DNA from: Branchinecta lynchi
Taxonomy: Eukaryota > Arthropoda > Branchiopoda > Anostraca > Branchinectidae
Assembly: GCA_023053575.1 (NCBI GenBank)
Contig: JAKZAP010000018.1
Span: 6,572,001-6,636,000, forward strand
Direction of reading: 5' to 3'
DNA length: 64,000 nt
Shown piece after piece: positions 11,645-22,949 of the stretch. The notes under the pieces are model-generated. The model saw nothing but the letters and a program-made list of their open reading frames with translations, was not told the origin of the DNA and searched no databases. Positions within the stretch are counted from its first letter, which is position 1, and each line of letters begins with the position of its first letter. The position numbers and the translations under genes are program-made.

Positions 11645-12535
11645 TAGCTTGTTCACACGGGGCTGAAATAAGCGCGTAAACAGCGGCTGATCTGTTCAGA
11701 CGACAGATCATAGCTTGTTCAGACGGGACCGAAATAAGCGCGGAAACAGCGGCTGATCTGTTCAGACGACAGATCAACTGTTTGGGGTTGACGGGAGAAT
11801 TAAAAAGAAAAACCTAATTCCGGATATTATTTTTCTTTGTAACAAAGTACATAAAATTAACACAAACATCTTGTGAGTTTGTCAAAGTCAAATATAGTTG
11901 ATTTGTAGTCTTTAGAGTAGATAAAAGCAACAATCGAATATTGACAGATTTCAAGCGACTGGGTTAAATTTCAAGTTAAAAATCAAATAAAATTAATTTA
12001 AATAATTTTTTTTTTTAAACTGAACATAAAATATAACTAATAATAAATAGAAATAATACGAGAACAGAATGCAATCATTTTGTGTTGTCAGTCACTTTTC
12101 AGTGATGGCTGAACGGAAAAATTATTATTTTATCAAAGAAAAATATTGAAAAAAATATCAGACAGAAACAGAACATACGCTACTGAAATTAGAAAATTAT
12201 TCTACCTTTTTTTCGAGATCATTTAGTATCCTTGTATGCTCAATGTAAAAATCATGTTATGTTCACATTGCTCTGACAGAATATGAACTGGATTGACATA
12301 AAACTCACCAAGCTTGACTAATTCCCGTAATTACAGTCTGTTTACTGTCCCTAGAGTCATCAAAGGTCACATTCCAAAGGATTTATTTTACCCCGATCGG
12401 TGACCGCGAAGAAAATAAGCGCCTATTTGTAAAATCAGCGGCTGATTTTTGGAATTTTTTCAACCGCTATTTACGCGCGTAAATCAGCCGCTGATCGAGA
12501 ATCGGCCGCTGTTTCAGCCCCGTGTGAACAAGCTA
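11645..12535. mobile_element. 891-bp MITE inserted in a LINE, TTA target duplication
   Basis: Terminal inverted repeats TAGCTTGTTCACACGGGGCT / reverse complement, flanked by TAA at 11642-11644 and 12536-12538. The LINE copy at 47792-48066 gives the uninterrupted target. A 3-bp TWA-type duplication fits PIF/Harbinger. Subterminal CAGCGGCTGATCTGTTCAGA repeats occur twice at the left end and relatives at the right. The middle is AT-rich and non-coding. Confidence 0.8.
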
Positions 12536-12538
12536 TAA

Positions 12539-12730
12539 GACTTAAATCTTGAATCTGAACTTCTCCGTCAACGAATGGTCATAACATAATTTCGGCAAGG
12601 GGAGCAGGTGCTTTGCATGTCTAACGTAACACGATCTCATCTTTTTTATCTCCTTCTTTCGCAGAACATGAGCGACACCAGAACGAAATAGTATAGAAGG
12701 AGCGCAGAAGGTACTGTACAAATTTCCCAA
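12539..12730 (-). pseudogene. LINE open-frame remnant, upstream part
   Basis: On the minus strand a 62-codon frame ([20 protein letters not shown]...) is homologous in DNA to 47792-47960 (shared CTTCTGCGCTCCTTCTATAC and CATGTTCTGCGAAAGAAGG). The protein is not recognised, but its repeat copy and LINE-like 3' tail elsewhere indicate a retroelement. Confidence 0.6.
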
Positions 12731-12775
12731 AGCTTTACGATTGGGGCCCTCGGTTGGGGACTATGGATCCATCGG

Positions 12776-13530
12776 TTTCGCTCGATGAAAGTGAGTGCGT
12801 TTTTGTTCGTCTGTCAACTTTTTCAGTCTGCTATCTGATCATTGAACCGTTTCCCTTTTTTGCTGAAATTTAGGCTTCGCTTGGTACTAAGCTATAGGCT
12901 ATATGGTTCAGCTGTTATCAAACTTCAGCGTGGTCCGTTCCTCGTTACGGTGCTATGTCGCCTTAATACTATTATTAGCCAAACAGCACCAAAACTTGCT
13001 CTCCACTGAATTGAAGTTCTGTTTCTGGACTGCCACAAGGTTTAATTGTCTTCTATTTATTTATAATATTTAATATTTTTTTGTGTTTTTTTTCTATGTA
13101 GTTGTTTATGTATAGTATTGCATTTATTTTTTTCAGTTTTCTTTTTTGTTATCGATATAATTATTATGCTAATTATTATGCAAGTGATTAAATCATTTGA
13201 GTCCTGCCACAAACAAATCTGTATCGATTTTCACGAGGCAAGTCTGTTATGATATTGATTTTTTTTTTTTTTTAAATTCTATTTATATTAAATTTGTCTC
13301 TGTCTCTCTCTAAAAAAAAAGTTCCGTTTGGCAAGATTAGAAGTTCTTTTCCCGCAACTTCTCGAAAGAACAAAGCTGAACAACAAAGCATACAGCTTAG
13401 TCCGAAGCGAAGGTTCAATTTCAGCAAAAAAGGGAAACGGTGCAACGTTCCAAGTAGCTGACTGCAAAGTTGACAGACCAACAAAAACGCACTCACTTTC
13501 ACCGGACGAAACCACACGTTCTAAAACCCA
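12776..13530. repeat. Foldback element with ~140-bp imperfect inverted repeats
   Basis: 12786-12915 pairs with 13375-13500: shared GAAAGTGAGTGCGTTTTTGT, GTTTCCCTTTTTTGCTGAAA and GTTCAGCT. The spacer of about 450 bp is AT-rich. No clear target duplication was found. Open frames in both directions here are shadows of the repeat. Confidence 0.65.
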
Positions 13531-13854
13531 GTCAGGAGTGCCAACATAAAAATCCGGGACCACTTGATTATCCCGTAAGGGTCTAAGACCACTCAACGCG
13601 TACTTTACATCACGAACGACATAGTCTACACCGTTGCGCCATTTTGACGTTTTTTCGGTTTACTCAAATAGAAAGTCGTCCAAAGAACAAGTAAGGACCT
13701 GTTTAGTTCAGACATATGTGAGAATGAAAGGCAACTCGAACATTAAGCAATAATAATATAATGAGTCCCTGTAGTCGTCAATGTAAAATAGCTGGCAGAG
13801 ATGGACGTGATAGGCTAAAGAAGGAAGAAATCGGACCAATGAGGATAAAATACC

Positions 13855-14190
13855 GACTTCACTGGTCTCCCTGACTTCCAGACGTCTGGAGCTTTGGCAC
13901 AGTCAAGCCAACCCTTCCGGATTTTCATGAAAATGATGGTAGCTAATTTGTTATTTTTCAACATTTCTCAGATGTCCCCTTCATAATTTAAAAATCTTTC
14001 CCTTCTCAATCACAACTTATCAATCACTCCTCTTCCTACATTTGCATATTTATTGTGGTCTCTCGAATGTATTGCCTCAATGGCACCTTTCAACACCTGG
14101 AATCTGGGGTATCCAAAACATCGGACTTCCAGACTCTTTTGGATTTGAGACGACGAAAACGTAGGCCTGGAAGGTGAAGACTCTGTTTAA
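13855..14190 (+). repeat. Dispersed repeat family F, copy 1
   Basis: Homologous to 38100-38400 (shared AGTCAAGCCAACCCTTCC, TTTTCATGAaAATGATG, CTTCCTACATTTGCATATTT, ACTTCCAGACGT). No coding potential; element type unknown. Confidence 0.65.
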
Positions 14191-14546
14191 CAAAGAGAAG
14201 CGTCAGGTCGCAGACTTTCCCAGCCCCCTGCACAATAGACAGTTTCCAGCTAGCAAAGAGCTCCGCTGAAAGAGAAATCATTACCAAAGCGAAATTGGCC
14301 TTATTACTGTCCAGCGCTCCGAGTTGACTAGTTTCTGTTAGTCCCCCATCGTCTCATAATCAGCACTTGTTTAGACCTAGTAAAAAGTCAGATCCATATG
14401 GCAGTGGGTAACTTTCACTGAGACATATGCACAACCTCCATTACCTGGTCATCAGATTTCAGATTTTCTGCTCATAAACCTGCGAACCTATTTTACTATG
14501 TCTGTCAATAAGTGTTGATGGTGAGGCACAGGGGAATGAACAGAAA

Positions 14547-14678
14547 CTACACTGTAAATCGTTTCTCCCAGTAAGGATTAAAGTTAACTGCAGTATTTGC
14601 TACTGGGATTAATTTTACCTCTACCGAGACAAGATTAATCCCAGTAGCAAATACTGCAAGATTTCTTTTACAGTGTAG
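14547..14678. mobile_element. 132-bp foldback MITE
   Basis: Starts CTACACTGTAAA and ends TTTACAGTGTAG, with inner inverted repeats TGCAGTATTTGCTACTGGGA and its complement. It is almost entirely palindromic. Target duplication not clear. Confidence 0.75.
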
Positions 14679-14929
14679 TCCGCTTGGAAGCGCTGAACTG
14701 GAATACAGAGAATTCAAAGGGCATCCCGAGCTGGAAGACTACGTCGGCGCAACTTCACCTTCAAAGATGAAACAATGCTGGCCTTCTCTACAAATCGTTA
14801 GTGCGACCAATTCTACATTACCGTCCCTACCAGACCATTTCTCAACAGGGACCTGGATGGTCACAAAGTTACCCGTTTCTCTTACAACACTCGCAATATT
14901 TGATGTTTGTGTTCCAGTATTCAAAACTG

Positions 14930-15625
14930 CTTGAGGGCTGTAAGACTAGGTTCTGCTTTTAACAAATTATCCACGGCTTTTGGGTGTTTTAAGCCTTTTC
15001 CCAGGTCCATTGACTTTTGGCAAAAACTCGGCAAAACTCACATAACCGGTTTTAAGCATCAATAACATGATACGAGAACACTCATCTGAGCATAATGTGC
15101 ATGAAAAATACTGAATCGTGGCAAGTGCAAAGACTAGTGAAGTATCCTTAGTAGGCTTTTAGAACGTGACGTATGAAATTTGGGTCTCCGTGAGAGAATT
15201 AGTAAATCCAGTTATGGAAGTAGATTGGGCATCACAGACCCGACGTGTCCTTTAAAGTACCCGTCGCACTATTTACTCTTCAACTTACATTATTTTAAAA
15301 TATTTGAACTTTAAAAATATGCTGTACTTTCAACAAATAACCCACGGTTTTGGCTGTTCTAAGCCTTTTCCGAGAACCGTTGATTTGTAGCGAAAACAGG
15401 GAAACAATTTACATAACCGGTTTTCCTGATGGAAAAACTTCTCGCAGACAACCGCCAACAGCGTGATACACGTCGAAGGTAGCAAAACAAGGCAAGTGAG
15501 AAAATCAGCGTGCTTTTGTTAGAGGGGTTAGAATATACAGTACGAAATTGGGATCTCAGGTTTTAGATTTTTAGATCTCAGGTTTTAGATTGCATTAGTA
15601 TTATAGGTAAGACAGGTCCTTTAAG
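14930..15625. repeat. Repeat family E, two diverged tandem copies
   Basis: Two ~350-bp units (about 14945-15275 and 15276-15625), each with AACAAATwaCCCACGGyTTT, AAGCCTTTTCC, ACATAACCGG, GGCAAGTG and a GGTCCTTTAA-like end. Other copies: 36470-36828, 40820-41190 and 63890-64000 (running off the window). Confidence 0.7.
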
Positions 15626-15654
15626 AATCTTCCGTATTTCGATTTATCCGGGGG

Positions 15655-16098
15655 TATTTGACTGAAATGTACAAGTGCGACAACCTTCCGGTTAAGAACT
15701 TGGTTATGTTCAACGAAAATAAGCAGCTAAGGGGCCACCGTTTCAAAACTGTTCATTCAAGCTTTGACAAGGGTGTCGGCCGGAAATGAGTGGCCGTCCC
15801 AGGGAACTCCCTACCAGATGATGTAATTGGTGCAGAGACGTTTTGATTTAGTTAGATTTCTAGTACCAAGATTTGTCTCTAAATGACTTTGTGTTTTTTG
15901 TGAAGTATTTATTTATTTTAGCTGATTCTATGATATTTTATACAGGGATGAAGGATAACTGGGTCTCCAGCGTCGAGACAATTTCTTGCGTTTCATTCAT
16001 TTTGGTAAAAGTATAACTGAAGTTTTTGTACTATTTTCCTCATAAATTTTTACCTATGTTTAGGCCTCCTGGCTTCTGTTACTCAACAGATTATTATT
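15655..16098 (+). pseudogene. CR1-like LINE 3' end remnant
   Basis: The plus-strand frame reads LRGHRFKTVHSSFDKGVGRK and then, after a stop, AVPGNSLPDDVIGAETF. These resemble the RGH..K / R..FF..R....WNSLP..VV.A.S segment at the C terminus of CR1/jockey-group reverse transcriptases. It ends in an (ATT)n tail, as LINE 3' ends do. Broken by stops. Confidence 0.6.
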
Positions 16099-16110
16099 AT
16101 CATTATAATA

Positions 16111-16258
16111 GATATTCCTTCAGCCCAAGCTGACTGCGAATTACATTTGACAATGCAAAATGGATAAGTCAGCTGAATAGCTATATTTCGGCCCTTCAAG
16201 AAGAGCCGAAATATAGCTCTAATAAAATCTAGCTGACGTATCCGTTTTAGATTGTCAA
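16111..16258. mobile_element. Head-to-head short insert of the hammerhead-bearing family, 12-bp target duplication
   Basis: Flanked by ATCATTATAATA at 16099-16110 and 16259-16270. It begins GATATTCCTTCAGCCCAAGC, the same start as the unit at 28680, runs to TATTTCGGCCCTTC, then continues as an inverted partner GAAGAGCCGAAATATAGC to ATTGTCAA. It retains only the GAAA side of the ribozyme core; the CTGANGA side is absent, and both halves meet in a 40-bp hairpin at 16179-16218. Confidence 0.65.
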
Positions 16259-16699
16259 ATCATTATAATAATATGACAGATTTCGAAAAAAAAAAATTCG
16301 AAGAGATAAAACGCATGTCAATGACAAAAAGAACACTTAACATGTGTCCGAAAATCTAAACTACAACTTCAGCAATTCATGGCATCTGTTTAATGTGGCA
16401 ATAACTGGATCAGCATGAAGCAGCAGTAAGTCCTGCCGCAGTGAACACCCAACAAGGTGTCAGAACTAAGACTTACTGTTATTATTATTCTTACCGTTTA
16501 TTTCCCTCTGAAAAACACCACTGAATATAATAAGAAAATAAAATAGACGACAAAGAGCTACAAAAATTACGTGGCAGCAACAAATAAAAAATTAAGACAC
16601 AAATTAAAAACACCCCATATCCTTATAAGTCTCGTTTTTTAGTTCATTTTACCATTCATCGACCAAGCGCTTAATCCTCAATTTTGTCTCGACCGTTTT

Positions 16700-16880
16700 T
16701 TGACTTTGTCTTTTTACAGGTTTGTTTCCTTCCCCGACGTTGACCCAGAGGATTGACAGCCTGACGAGGACCCTTGCCAAGAACGGCCGAAATATCGCTG
16801 ATGAAGAATCGTAGCTGACGTAGCCGTTGTAAACATTGTTTGAATAAATGTTTCAAAGTCAGCTTGGGCTCAAAGAATAT
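16700..16880 (+). mobile_element. Hammerhead-bearing Penelope-like repeat unit, copy 1
   Basis: Same sequence as the units at 28683-29257, in plus orientation: GTTTGTTTCCTTCCCCGA, GATTGACAGCCTGACGAGG, GCTGATGA, ACATTGTTTGAATAAA, then AGCTTGGGCTCAAAGAATAT. It lies about 600 bp after the 16111-16258 insert. Confidence 0.7.
16751..16810 (+). ncRNA. Hammerhead ribozyme-like motif 1
   Basis: Order of elements: stem I 5' strand CAGC, core CTGACGA, stem II (GG-a-CCCTT / AACGG-CC with loop GCCAAG and one C-C mismatch), core GAA, two-base-pair stem III AT/AT, cleavage C, stem I 3' strand GCTG. Every invariant core base of a type I hammerhead is present. The very short loopless stem III is the form described for Penelope-like elements. 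Activity is not shown. Confidence 0.55.
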
Positions 16881-17479
16881 TTTTCTTTTCTGCCTAGTCC
16901 TGCGAAGAAATGAGATCGGCAACTCCGAAGTGAGTTGACCAATCTTTTCAGGAGAATAGTGCTAGGCTCCTTTCCACCAAAAATGTTTAAATTAGCAGAA
17001 AGGTCAGAGAACTTGGGAGAAAGGCCTGTGATCTCTTTTGGCAAAATACGTGACTGTAGTTTGAACAAGGGGGGAGTTTCAACAAGAGGCGAACTTCGCG
17101 TCGCCAGGCGGAAATTCAGGTTTGTCAACACACAGTCCGAATTTGAAGTACTTGTCCCAACTCTGGCTCCAGCTCCTCCCACCAACCAACAAGAGAAGTG
17201 CCCCCCCCCCCGGAAAGCGGAAACGCTGAATGGAAGGTCGAATCAAGCCGGCTACAACACGAGTGAAGGAGTCGCGTAATTCGATGACCAGGATCGAAGA
17301 CCAAGAGCAAATTTACAAACGCCAGAACGAACGACGCATAAACCACCAAACGACACAGCTGTGGCTGGTTCTTAGCGCGCTCCCCCGGTAAACGACTGAG
17401 AATACGCTGTGAGGAAACCAGTTATACGGTGATTCACTGTGCTTTTGCTATAAGCCCTTGATAGAATTCCTCCTGATAG

Positions 17480-17780
17480 TTCTTTTTTTGCTGCTAGATG
17501 CGCTAGCATAAAGTAAACAATGACACGTTACCTCTTTGCGCAAGTTTATACAGATTTGTTTGACTATTTTCAATTCCTCTTAGGCCTAACCATGTTCAAA
17601 ACTGTTTAAAATGTCTCTGCCTCTATTCGTGCTAGTTGACTTTCCGGTATGAACTGAAACCCTAATCGGTTATTCCCCCTTCAGATAACTTATACCATTA
17701 TCTCACATGTGATTGTTACTGTTTCTCCAGGCTCCAGCTCATCTGGCGGCAAATGGTCATTGGGTTTTAAAAGGGGCGTA
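17480..17780 (+). repeat. Duplicated module, copy 1 (A-B)
   Basis: 17488-17641 matches 18848-19007 (shared GCTAGATGCGCTAGCATAAA, CTATTTTCAATTCCT). 17668-17780 matches 23127-23240 (TTATTCCCCC.TCAGATAA, AGGGGCGTA). In this copy the C-D segment found between A' and B' in the other copy is absent. Confidence 0.65.
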
Positions 17781-17837
17781 AAGTGCGTCATGTTTTGTTA
17801 GAATGTATTAGCGTTGCCTACAGTTTGTTTTAATTAT

Positions 17838-18264
17838 AGTTTAACCGAATAGGGCTGAGATCCAACAGACTAGTTACACATGATTATTCACTTAAATAGG
17901 CCTGAAAATCCTTAAAAGTGCGTTACTCCCTTTGTCCGAAAGCCATAGACAATCGATTTTGTCTAATGAAGTTATTTTTTCGAAACCACTTCTGGTAGAT
18001 TCTTTGCAAGACAAATCTTAACATCACTTTCCCACTTTCCAGAGGCGAAGCTTTTCCGAGCTCAGCGTCTGGAAATACGGGCCTTTGCTGAAATCCAAAT
18101 TATCCGCGTCTGGATGAATTTTGGATTGTCGTGCAAGTAGCGCGCACTCTGAGCGTTATTACTATAGACCCTAGGTGAACAAATATAGAATCCTTTGGAT
18201 GAGTAAAAGTATTTCAGTGTATGCAAGTTTCAGATGTAAAATAAGCTGCCCTTTCAGTTAAACT
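17838..18264. mobile_element. piggyBac-like MITE, decayed
   Basis: Starts AGTTTAACCGAATAG and ends CAGTTAAACT followed by TTAA. The left TTAA has become TTAT. Homologous to 23285-23730 and 41704-42146. Confidence 0.7.
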
Positions 18265-18648
18265 TTAAAACCCGAACACAAACATGGACTTCCTAGATCT
18301 TCAACTTTTCCTTCACTCAAATACACGATAAGACAAAATTTCAGGTTTTAAACATTTATGTCCTCAATAACAACCCATTTCGATGAAGACAGGAACAAAA
18401 AAAAAAGACATCCAAAATTCTAGCAAGCACTAACTGTTTACAAGTTCATATCTACATATATAAAACATTCCATTGCTAATATGTTAGATTATTTTTACTA
18501 CTGATGATGGGAATACAGGAATCCGGGAATATTGTAAATCAGAGACAAGCGATGAGCAAGGGGTTAGAGACCCTGGAATTAACAACTGAAAGAATCGAAA
18601 TGTGGTACTTTGGTAGAAAAATGAGTTACAGGTGACAGATAATACACC

Positions 18649-18820
18649 CAGGCCCGTATCCAGGAATTTATTTCGGGGGGGGGGGGGGGGTGCTTGCTGG
18701 TCGGACAAAGTAGTACAAGCAACACATAAATCAGAGGGAAAAGCCTATAAAAATAATTAATTTTGAATGTTTCAGGGGGGGGGGTCATCCCTTACCCCCC
18801 CCCCCCTGGATACGGCCTTG
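18649..18820. mobile_element. 172-bp hAT MITE with CAGGCCCGTATCCAGG end
   Basis: Ends CAGGCCCGTATCCAGG and CCTGGATACGGCCTTG are inverted repeats. A perfect 8-bp duplication AATACACC lies at 18641-18648 and 18821-18828. The interior is dominated by G and C homopolymer runs. Confidence 0.88.
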
Positions 18821-18847
18821 AATACACCCTTCATAAAATTCCTTCAC

Positions 18848-19350
18848 TTGTTTGGCCGCTAGATGCGCTAGCATAAAGTAAACAATGACACATTACTTCA
18901 TGGTGTACGCTTATCCAGGTTACTTTGGCTATTTTCAATTCCTATTAGACCTAGCCATGTCTGAAACTGTCTGAAACGGCTCTGCCTCTATTTGTGCTCA
19001 TCGCAACTATGTTCTGTGAAGCTTAAAGAATTTGACCCATTGCTCATTAAATACTCAATGAACTCACGCCGGGGGTCAAGAGGGGTACTAAACCTCCGAG
19101 AAGATCAAGTGGCGAGTAAGAGGATTAACACAACTAATTAAATCACCACGTGAACGTTTACATATGTCGGAAGAGGAAATCATCGGCCGGTTTGACATTT
19201 TTTTTTGTCTCGGAAATTTAATATCATGAGTTACATTTCAGAATCTTCGAGAAATCACTATAACGAAGTTAGCATAATTTCGGTCGTTTGTTTATCGTAA
19301 TCCAGTTTATATCCTTTCTTCTTTGGACTTGTGGGAATTAACAAGAAACA
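18848..19350 (+). repeat. Duplicated module, copy 2 left part (A'-C)
   Basis: 18848-19007 is A'. 19035-19350 is C, an inverted relative of 4889-5190. C ends at GGAATTAACAAG, where family A copy A2 is inserted. Confidence 0.7.
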
Positions 19351-20569
19351 AGAACCACGAGCTCATATGGCACTTGTTAAGAGTATGTGGTACTAGAAAG
19401 TAGAAGAGGACTTCACAAAACACTCCGCCATCCAAAAATGCAGTCCGGACCTAGAATTAAGATATTCTAGGTCCATCATCACATATTCTAGGTTTCACAT
19501 CACGCAAAATTTCCAACATAACCTTCAAGCAATCGCAAACGTTCCAAGTTTCAACCCAACCCCCCAGATCCGGTTCGAACCTTAAAATATGTCATCTAAG
19601 GCATATGATATCTGCACCTTTCAAGTTTCATTCAAATCACTCCACTAGTTTGACCCTTATGCGAGCCACAAAATTTCCGGGACTCCCCTTCCAACTCCGC
19701 CCACCGTGGCTGAATACGACTCGGAAACATAAATGTCGCATCTCTGACTTATCTTGGTCACATCCATCAAGTTTGACTGGAATCGGAGCAGAGCCTATCT
19801 GCAAATATCCGAGTCCCGGTCCCCCTATCCCCACCACCTGGCCGGACACCAATTAACAAATCAAGGTCGCACAAGCTCGACAATGTCGAATTTGCATCCT
19901 ATTTTGTCTATCCTCTTGGTTTTTGTGCATGTCAAACCTTTTCGCAACCCCCATGATGGTCGGATCGGGGAAACGACTATTCTCAAGTCAGTCTGTTCGG
20001 GTCCCTGCATGCCCGCCAATTTTCGCCGTCCTAGCACATCAGGAAGCACCGAACACGCGGGATCACTAGAAACTTGACCCCCCCCCCCAAAGTGAGTGGA
20101 TCCTGTCCGGTTATGTCAATCACGTATCTAGGACTTGTGCTTGTTCTTCCCAGCAAGTTTCACCCCGATCTCTCCACTCTAAGCGTTTTCCAAGATTTCC
20201 GGTTTCCTCTTCCAACCTCCACCCCAACGTCACCAGATCCGGTCTGGATTAAAAATGGGAGATTTGAGACACAAGGTCGTTCCATACATCAAGTTTCATT
20301 AAGATCCGACCACCCGTTCGCAAGTTAAAAATACTTAATTTTTCCTGATTCCCCCTCCCTCTACCCCCCCCCCCCCCCCGGATGGGGGAAGTGGCTATTA
20401 GTAACTTAATCTGGTCGGTCCCTGGCATGCCTGCCAACTTTCATCGTCCTAGCTTATCTGGAAGTGCCCGAACTAGCAAAACCGGGACAGACAGACCGAC
20501 CGACAGACGGACGGACGGAAATTGCGATCGCTATATGGCACTTGGCCGAAGGGCAAGTGCCATAAAAAC
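19347..20569 (+). mobile_element. Family A element, copy A2
   Basis: Begins AACAAGAACCACGAGCTCAT then ATGGCACTTG. Its core consists of diverged ~140-bp subunits with AAGTTTCAT...GATCC...CCCCC. A GACAGACCGACCGACAGACG tract follows. It ends CTATATGGCACTTGGCCGAA and GGGCAAGTGCCATAAAAA. Both flanks match the uninterrupted sequence around 1975 (inverted) with no duplicated bases, so insertion left no target duplication. Confidence 0.75.
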
Positions 20570-20646
20570 AGAAGACAAATACTAAAGAAATCGATAAAGC
20601 TACTAATTAGTTTGATTTGTCTACGCATTTTCCAAATACCTGCGAA
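20570..20646. repeat. Host spacer between two family A insertions
   Basis: 77 bp matching the reverse complement of 1890-1975 (AAAGAAATCGATAA, AACTAATTAGTTTGATTTGT). It shows that A2 and A3 are separate insertions into one ancestral sequence. Confidence 0.7.
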
Positions 20647-22949
20647 AACAAGAGCTACGAGCTCATATGGCACTTGTACGAGTAGGCTGTACAAGAAAGT
20701 AGATGAGAAGGTCACAAAATACACTCGCCATCCAAAAATGCGGTTCGGAAATAGAAATAGGATATTTAGTTTCACTCATTTCTGAGCAGTTCCGGCATCG
20801 TCTCGATTGTCTGTAGCAAATGCACATGACTGTTCAAACTTTCATCCCAATAAATCCATTTATTTGATACCTAGACGTGCTACACGATTTCCGGTACTCA
20901 CTCTATCTCCACCTACCGTGGCCGAATCTGGTTCGGAATAAAAAAAAATCGACCACCTAAAGCATCTTCGTTTATACCATCTATCAAGTTTCACTCGAAT
21001 CTGAGCATTTTTGGAAAGTTCCGGTACACCCCCCCCCCCTCCCACCGACGTTGTCGGAGCCGGTTCGGGCCCAATCCTTTAATTCCCTGTTCCTGTCCAT
21101 CAAGTTTTACTGAAATTGGAGCATAGCCGATCTGCAAGTTTCCAGTACCCCCCCTACCTTGGCCGAATCCGGCCCGGACGCCAAATAACAAATCTAGGCC
21201 GCATAAACTCGGCACTGTCGAATTTGCTTCTCATTCGGTCCATCCGTTTGGTTTTTTGCATGTCAAAAGTCCCCCCACCCCCATTTCCCCTAATCGTGGT
21301 CGCATATGGTTCGAACGCATGTTTTACATGTCGAGGCCATCGATTCGTATCACCCATGAAGTTTCACTCGAATCAGACCACTCGTTCGCAATTTATAGAA
21401 GTCAATTTCCATATTTCTCTTCTCTTGCTCCCCAAAAAATGCTCGGATCTAGGAACGGAAGTTTCCGGGGGTATGTTGTGTCAGGTTGTTAAGTCAAGAT
21501 AATTCGGGTAGCTAATATGCCTGCAAAGTTTCGTTGTCGTTTTACATCTGGAACTATTCTAACTCACGACTACCGGAATTCCAGGAAACCCCCTCCAACT
21601 CCCCCCACAGAGCCCCGAAACCATCTGGCTCTGTCAATTTCATCTAGGCCTAATGCTTGTTCCATCCATTAAGTTTCGTCCCAATTCCTCTGCTTTTAGA
21701 GTTTCTTGAGTTTTCCACACACCCCCCCCCATCCCCACAGGTATCGGACCCGACCCGGACGTGACACTGAACGTCCGAGGCGATAGCTCACCAGACAAGT
21801 TTCATTCAAATCCGATCACCCGTTCAAAAGTTATGCACGCCACTAGATTCCGGACTCCCCATCCACCCACTCCCCCACGATGGTCGGGTCGGGGAAACGG
21901 CTGTTCTCAAGTCAATCTGTTCGGATCCCTGACATACCTGCCAAGTTTTATCGCCCTAGGACATCAGGAAGTATGCAGAACTCGCGGGATCGCTAGAAAT
22001 CCGGACCCCCACCCCAACTCCCCCACAGTGCCCTGATCCGGTCCGGTTATGTCAATGATGTGTCTAGGACCTGTGCTTGTTTTTCCACCAAGTTTCATCC
22101 CGATCCCTCCAATTTAAGCGTTTCTCAAAATTTCCGGTTCCCTCCTCCAACTCCCCCCAGTGTCATCGGATCCGGCCCGGATTTAAAGTGAGATGTCTGA
22201 GACACGAGGTCATCCTAAATATCAATTTTCATCAAGGTCCGATCACCCGTTCGCAAGGTAAAAATACCTAAAGTTTTGGCTTCACCCTCCCTCCACTCCC
22301 CCCCCCCCCCCCCAGATGGTCGAATCGGGGAATTGACGATTTCCTATTTAATCTGGTCGGGTCCCAGACATGCCTGTCAATTTCCATCGACCCAGCACAT
22401 CAGGAAGCACGAAACTCGCGGGATCACTACAAATTCGGACTTCTCCCCCCCCCCCCCCAACTCCCCCAAAGTGAGCGGATCCGTTCCGGTTATATCAGTC
22501 ACGTATCTAGGACTTTTGCTTGTACTTTCCACCAAGTTTCATCCGGATCCCTCCACTCTAAGTGTTTTCCAAGATTTCCGGTTTCCCCCTCCAACTCCCC
22601 CCAGTTTCACCGGATCCGGTCTGGATTTAAAATGGAGGGTCTGAGACACGAAGTCCTTCAATATATCAAGTTTCATTAAGGTCCGATCACCCGTTCGTAA
22701 GCTAAAAATATCTCATTTTTCCTATTTTTTCCGGATTCCCCCTCCCTCCACTCCCCTCCAGATGGTCGGATCGAGGAAGCGACAATTTCTAATTTAATCT
22801 GGTCCAGTTCCTGATATGCCTGCCAAGTTTCATCGTCCTAGCTTATCTGGAAGTGCCCGAACTAGCAAAACCGGGACCGACAGACCGACTGACGGACAGA
22901 AATTACAATCGCTATATGGCACTTGAGTAAGCTCAAGTGCCATAAAAAA
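20647..22949 (+). mobile_element. Family A element, copy A3 (longest plus-strand copy)
   Basis: Begins AACAAGAGCTACGAGCTCAT, ends CTATATGGCACTTGAGTAAG and CTCAAGTGCCATAAAAAA. The core has about 14 subunits of 130-150 bp, many with the phrase AAGTTTCATC and a poly-C tract, in a three-subunit alternation. There is no coding frame beyond repeat shadows. The left flank CCTGCG and right flank CAACATTGTGTTAGATCC match contiguous sequence at 1870-1900 (inverted). Confidence 0.75.
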
